Of a DNA stretch of 10,122 nt, positions 7,257 through 10,122 are shown in pieces (position 1 is the stretch's first letter; every line of letters begins with the position of its first letter). Under the pieces are notes generated by a model, which was given only the letters and a program-made list of their open reading frames with translations, was not told the DNA's origin and made no database searches. Origin of the DNA: Lachnospiraceae bacterium UBA4292 (GTDB lineage Bacteria; Bacillota; Clostridia; Lachnospirales; Lachnospiraceae). A program made the position numbers and the translations under genes. The DNA lies in assembly GCA_002395865.1 (NCBI GenBank), contig DGVE01000126.1, positions 1-10,122 of the forward strand, given 5' to 3'.

Positions 7257-9347
7257 TCAGATAATAGTCTTTTTACCTATAAGTTTCGTCATACTGTTAA
7301 GTCCGAGCGCCACGGTCGAACCGTTGTGGAGAAGCGCCGACGCCGCAGGTGAAAGTACTCCCGCTATACCAAGAGCGATGAGTGTCGAATTAAAGCCCAC
7401 TATCGTCCTGTAGTTGAACCTTATCCTCTTCATGAGCAGCGTGCTTATCTCCCTGAGAACGACCAGACTCCACAGATCGGCAGAACTGATCGTAATATCG
7501 GCTATCTGTCTGGCGATCTCGGCTCCGTCGCTTATTGCGATGCCTGCATCAGAAGCTGAAAGCGCAGGGGAATCATTGATTCCGTCACCGACCATGATGA
7601 CACGGCAGCCTCCCGCCTTCGCCCTCTCGACATATCCGGCCTTGTCCTCAGGCAGCACCTCCGAATAGTACTCCGTTATACCTGCCTGCGCCGCTATTTT
7701 CGCCGCGGTCCTCTCGCTGTCTCCCGTCATCATAACGATGTGCCCAAAGCCCTGTGACCTCAGCTTTTCGATCACACGTCCCGCCTCAGGGCGCATAGGA
7801 TCCTCTATCAGAATGCATGCCGCAAGAGAGCCGTTCTTCGCAAAATACAGGTGGGAGTATTCATCCGGAAGCGCCTCAAAAAGCATCTGTCTGCCATCAG
7901 GTATGCGTACGCCCTCGTCCTCAAAAACGAAATGATAGCTTCCTATGACTGCTTTTTCACCATCTATCTCAGACGCTATCCCGTGAGCAACGATGTACTC
8001 GACATTTGTGTGGAGCTCTTCGTGTACCAGGCCCTTATTATAGGCCGCATCCACAACTGCTCTGGCCATGGAGTGTGGGAAATGCTCCTCCAGGCAGGCC
8101 GCCTGCCTCAGAAGCTCGTCCTCGTCTTCTTCGCAGAAGGATACCACTCTTACCACTGTGGGCTTCGCTTTCGTAAGCGTACCGGTCTTGTCCAAAACTA
8201 TCGTGTCGGCCTCAGCCACAGCCTCAAGGAATTTGCCGCCCTTTACGGTTATGTCATAGTCAGAAGCCTCCCTGATGGCACAGAGCACCGAGACAGGCAT
8301 GGACATCTTCAATGCGCAGGAGTAATCCACCATAAGCACAGATACCGCTTTTACGGTGCTGCGGCTGATAAGCCATGTAAGTCCGGACGCAAGAAGTGTG
8401 TACGGAACCAGTCTGTCCGCCAGCCTTTCTGCCCTGCTCTCAACGGACGATTTCAGCTTTTCTGACTCCTCGATCATTCGCACGATCTTGTCGAATCTTC
8501 CGCAGCCCTCAGTCTGAGTGACCCTGACGATCAGTTCACCTTCCTCGACCACCGTTCCCGCAAATACGCTCTTACCCGAATCCTTTAAAACAGCCGCGGA
8601 CTCGCCCGTCATTGAGGCCTGGTTAACCATGGCCTCGCCCTCCGACACCTCGCCGTCAAAGGGTATCATATTGCCCATGCGGACGACCACTCTGTCGCCG
8701 CAACGGATATCCGAGGCATCCACCCGGCACTCGCCCTCGTCTGTGACGAGCCATACCTTGCCTACATTTAATGACATTCGCCTCGCAAGATCGTCCACTG
8801 AACGCTTATGTGTCCACTCCTCCAGAGTGTCGCCAATTGTCAGGAGAAACATCACATTCGAGGCAGTTTTGTGATCACCGGTCAGCACCGCCGCTGATAT
8901 CGCCATAGAATCGAGAAGTTCGACCCTCAGCCTCCTCTGCGCAAGTGTCTTAAGACCTCTCCACGCAAATTTAAGTGTTTTGACGATCACCCACAGCTTC
9001 CGGATACCAAGCGGAATGACCAGACGTTTCCCGTAGTGCAGAATGATCGAAGTCACTATCTTGTCATGATATTTTGAAGCCAGCTCACGTCCGGACGTTT
9101 CATAGACCATTTCCGGCAATGTGACCGCCTCAAAGGAAAAGCCTTTGAGTATCTCAAGCACACGCGTTCTGCTACAGTCATATACTATCACTGCATCCGC
9201 GGTCCTCTCATATACCCTGACGTCACGAAGCTCCTCAAACCCCTTCAGATAATACTCGAGCGTATCCGCCTCACGAAAGCTCATGCGCTGCATGTGAAGA
9301 TGGACCCTCAGCCTGCCCTTTATCTCATGTTTAATCGTATACTTCAT
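7257..9347 (-). CDS. P1B-like heavy-metal-translocating P-type ATPase
   Basis: This 696-residue membrane protein is an ATP-driven metal pump. The N-terminus (about 1-75) resembles a degenerate heavy-metal-associated domain beginning IKGRLRVHLH, with no CxxC pair. Core motifs are all present: TGES (247-250) in the actuator domain, the phosphorylation site DKTGT with Asp386, the EEHFPHS variant of the His-Pro motif (420-426), TGD (541-543) and GDGINDSPAL (587-596). The fourth core helix reads DYSCALKMSMP (341-351). The usual CPC, CPH or SPC metal motif is thus YSC, with the central Pro absent. The C-terminal helices end in LLHNGSTVALGLNSM. The ATG at 9347 is 27 bases after the DUF6110 gene, making a two-gene unit. 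Such pumps export metal; iron, manganese or zinc are candidates given feoB and the DtxR-type regulator nearby. Substrate is not determinable from the motif. Confidence 0.93.
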   Translation of the reverse strand: MKYTIKHEIKGRLRVHLHMQRMSFREADTLEYYLKGFEELRDVRVYERTADAVIVYDCSRTRVLEILKGFSFEAVTLPEMVYETSGRELASKYHDKIVTSIILHYGKRLVIPLGIRKLWVIVKTLKFAWRGLKTLAQRRLRVELLDSMAISAAVLTGDHKTASNVMFLLTIGDTLEEWTHKRSVDDLARRMSLNVGKVWLVTDEGECRVDASDIRCGDRVVVRMGNMIPFDGEVSEGEAMVNQASMTGESAAVLKDSGKSVFAGTVVEEGELIVRVTQTEGCGRFDKIVRMIEESEKLKSSVESRAERLADRLVPYTLLASGLTWLISRSTVKAVSVLMVDYSCALKMSMPVSVLCAIREASDYDITVKGGKFLEAVAEADTIVLDKTGTLTKAKPTVVRVVSFCEEDEDELLRQAACLEEHFPHSMARAVVDAAYNKGLVHEELHTNVEYIVAHGIASEIDGEKAVIGSYHFVFEDEGVRIPDGRQMLFEALPDEYSHLYFAKNGSLAACILIEDPMRPEAGRVIEKLRSQGFGHIVMMTGDSERTAAKIAAQAGITEYYSEVLPEDKAGYVERAKAGGCRVIMVGDGINDSPALSASDAGIAISDGAEIARQIADITISSADLWSLVVLREISTLLMKRIRFNYRTIVGFNSTLIALGIAGVLSPAASALLHNGSTVALGLNSMTKLIGKKTII

Positions 9348-9350
9348 GTT

Positions 9351-9368
9351 ACGGATACTTTCCTCCGT
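9351..9368 (-). promoter_or_regulatory. Ribosome site of the ATPase gene, partly inside a hairpin
   Basis: GGAGG (9366-9362) lies 14 bases before the ATPase ATG, farther than usual. ACGGA (9368-9364), which includes part of that site, can pair with TCCGT (9355-9351) around an 8-base loop. Folding would either mask the site or shorten the effective distance. No better in-frame start codon is visible between the site and 9347. Confidence 0.35.
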
Positions 9369-9374
9369 GTCATA

Positions 9375-9629
9375 TCAATCTTCACTGCCGCTTTCGCCGT
9401 CTTCTTCCTTCTGTGCTCTGGCCTCATTTATAGCCTTTGCCTCCGCATAGATATCGGAGCAGTTCTCCTGCAGCGCCGTCACCTGATCGAGCACGCAATC
9501 CTTAGCCCTGAGCACGCCCGCAGTGCAGTGCGCGTAGACCTTCTTCGCATCCTTCGAGGACAGGAGCTTTATTCCCTCCAGTCCGAACAGTGTTCCAAGT
9601 GCGAACACTCCTATTCCACCCAGCTTCAT
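9375..9629 (-). CDS. DUF6110-type small membrane protein, likely ATPase partner
   Basis: This protein of 84 residues matches my memory of the DUF6110 family, a short Clostridia protein of unknown function. It has one Gly-rich hydrophobic segment at the N-terminus (about residues 3-22, GGIGVFALGTLFGLEGIKLL), then the conserved LSSKDAKKVY and TAGVLRAKDCVL. A long amphipathic helix follows and the tail is acidic (KEEDGESGSED). No signal peptidase site is evident, so a membrane-anchored cytoplasmic helix is likely. The architecture resembles mycobacterial PacL proteins (DUF1490), which partner with P-type ATPases such as CtpC. The gene lies 27 bases before the ATPase gene. I choose ATG 9629, 7 bases after GGAGG; a GTG one codon earlier (9632) sits too close to the site. 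Function is not established; a scaffold or metal-chaperone role for the ATPase is my inference. Confidence 0.82.
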   Translation of the reverse strand: MKLGGIGVFALGTLFGLEGIKLLSSKDAKKVYAHCTAGVLRAKDCVLDQVTALQENCSDIYAEAKAINEARAQKEEDGESGSED

Positions 9630-9659
9630 CACACTACCTCCTTGTATTGATGTGTTTTT

Positions 9660-9690
9660 AAAAAGAGGGGACGGACCTTCCCACCCCCTC
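9660..9690 (-). terminator. Intrinsic terminator after the feoB-associated gene
   Basis: The minus-strand RNA forms an 11-bp stem (9690-9680 with 9675-9665) around an AAGG tetraloop, followed by five T. Three of the pairs are G-U wobbles that fail in plus-strand RNA, so it acts on the minus strand. It stands 6 bases after the Cys-rich gene's stop and only about 30 bases before the DUF6110 start, leaving little room for a new promoter; partial readthrough is likely. Confidence 0.85.
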
Positions 9691-9696
9691 GAAAAG

Positions 9697-9879
9697 TTAT
9701 TTTCTGACCGGCTTTTTGCAGGCCGAACAGCACATTCTGCAGTTCGCGCAGTTTCCGCCGCAGGAGGATCTTCCCTGTTTTTTATCTTTTATGAGATTCA
9801 GTATGATGCAGGTCACGATCAGGATAAGGATGACTGACACCAGTATCGTCCCCATATTTTCGCCAAGCCATAAAAGCAT
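9697..9879 (-). CDS. FeoB-associated Cys-rich membrane protein
   Basis: This 60-residue protein has one transmembrane helix (about residues 9-30, MGTILVSVILILIVTCIILN) followed by a basic KDKK stop-transfer stretch. Its short cytoplasmic tail is rich in Cys: Cys40, 44, 47, 50, 51 and 54, spaced CX3CX2CX2CCX2C. This is the layout of the FeoB-associated Cys-rich family, commonly encoded directly after feoB in Firmicutes and thought to assist ferrous iron transport, perhaps as a metal-binding counterpart of FeoC. Its position 21 bases after the feoB stop agrees. An AGGAGG ribosome site 7 bases before the ATG at 9879 supports this start over the internal Met9. A terminator follows. Cys binding of iron or an iron-sulfur cluster is inference. 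Confidence 0.9.
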   Translation of the reverse strand: MLLWLGENMGTILVSVILILIVTCIILNLIKDKKQGRSSCGGNCANCRMCCSACKKPVRK

Positions 9880-9900
9880 GGTATCACCTCCTGTTTTTTA

Positions 9901-10122
9901 TCACTTTATTGTAAGTCTGTCTGCTTCCTTATACTTTTTGAAGAACAGCATATATACTATGCACGCAAGCGCCGCAACGGCTGCTACCAGTCCGATCACA
10001 TTCAGATCTCCTGTAAATATATTGCCGAACTGTGTTATCATCAGGGCGATGATATACGCGAAGCCGCACTGATAACCGATCGCGAACCATGTCCACTTTG
10101 CGTTGTTCATCTCACGCTTGAT
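9901..10122 (-). CDS. feoB: Ferrous iron transport protein B, C-terminal end only
   Basis: The reading frame is open to the window edge and continues upstream beyond it; only the last 73 codons and the stop are seen. It begins IKREMNNAKWTWFAIGYQ, which is the conserved C-terminal segment of FeoB, and then has two hydrophobic helices (IIALMITQFGNIF and VIGLVAAVAALACIVYMLFF) ending in a charged tail. FeoB is a GTPase-linked inner-membrane permease that imports Fe2+; the GTPase and gate domains are outside the window. An internal ATG at 10110 is not the start, since the family homology runs through it. The next gene is the FeoB-associated Cys-rich protein. Confidence 0.92.
   Translation of the reverse strand: MKREMNNAKWTWFAIGYQCGFAYIIALMITQFGNIFTGDLNVIGLVAAVAALACIVYMLFFKKYKEADRLTIK

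Noticed and set aside
7851..8465. Long plus-strand open frame of 204 codons opposite the ATPase
   Set aside because: It is an antisense shadow of a conserved gene, with no ribosome site and no recognisable domain.
9901..10110. Stand-alone 69-residue membrane protein starting at ATG 10110
   Set aside because: The frame stays open to the window edge and the upstream codons IKRE continue the conserved FeoB C-terminus, so it is the end of feoB and not a separate gene.

Overview
The window reads as a chromosomal piece of a Gram-positive anaerobe of the class Clostridia, most likely a Lachnospiraceae member. This rests on the strong AAGGAGG-type ribosome sites, the feoB / Cys-rich / DUF6110 / P-type ATPase gene set, the Firmicutes-style EF-G-like gene and frequent ATA and AGA/AGG codons. 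Taxonomy is inference; no rRNA or other marker is present. All supported genes lie on the minus strand, so transcription runs from high to low coordinates. No tRNA, rRNA, CRISPR array, insertion sequence or phage gene was seen.

In transcription order: (1) 10122-9697 holds the C-terminal tail of the ferrous iron transporter FeoB and a small FeoB-associated Cys-rich membrane protein, followed by a good intrinsic terminator. (2) 9629-7257 holds a small membrane protein of the DUF6110 type and a P1B-like metal-transporting P-type ATPase with an unusual transmembrane metal motif. (3) 7256-7161 is a short control region with a hairpin and a palindrome whose half-sites resemble a DtxR box. (4) 7160-1708 looks like one tightly packed operon: a DtxR/MntR-type regulator, two half-size ABC exporter-fold proteins, phosphoglycerate mutase GpmA and a ZIP-family metal transporter. 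Genes overlap by 4, 8 and 1 bases, with one 27-base gap, and a strand-specific terminator closes the unit at 1701-1658. (5) 1613-1448 is a promoter plus a leader rich in inverted repeats, two of them arranged as an H-type pseudoknot, in front of (6) an EF-G-like translation-factor GTPase (1447 to the window edge, about 482 codons present).

Taken together, regions 1-4 look like a metal (probably iron or manganese) homeostasis cluster: uptake by FeoB and ZIP, possible efflux by the P-type ATPase with its small partner, a metal-sensing repressor, and an ABC pair that may handle a metal complex. The most interesting proposals are: DUF6110 plus the ATPase as a possible Firmicutes counterpart of the mycobacterial PacL/CtpC efflux platform; a metal regulator whose primary site mixes MntR and DtxR ligands; a metal-independent glycolytic mutase inside a metal operon; and the structured leader and degenerate GTPase motifs of the EF-G-like gene.
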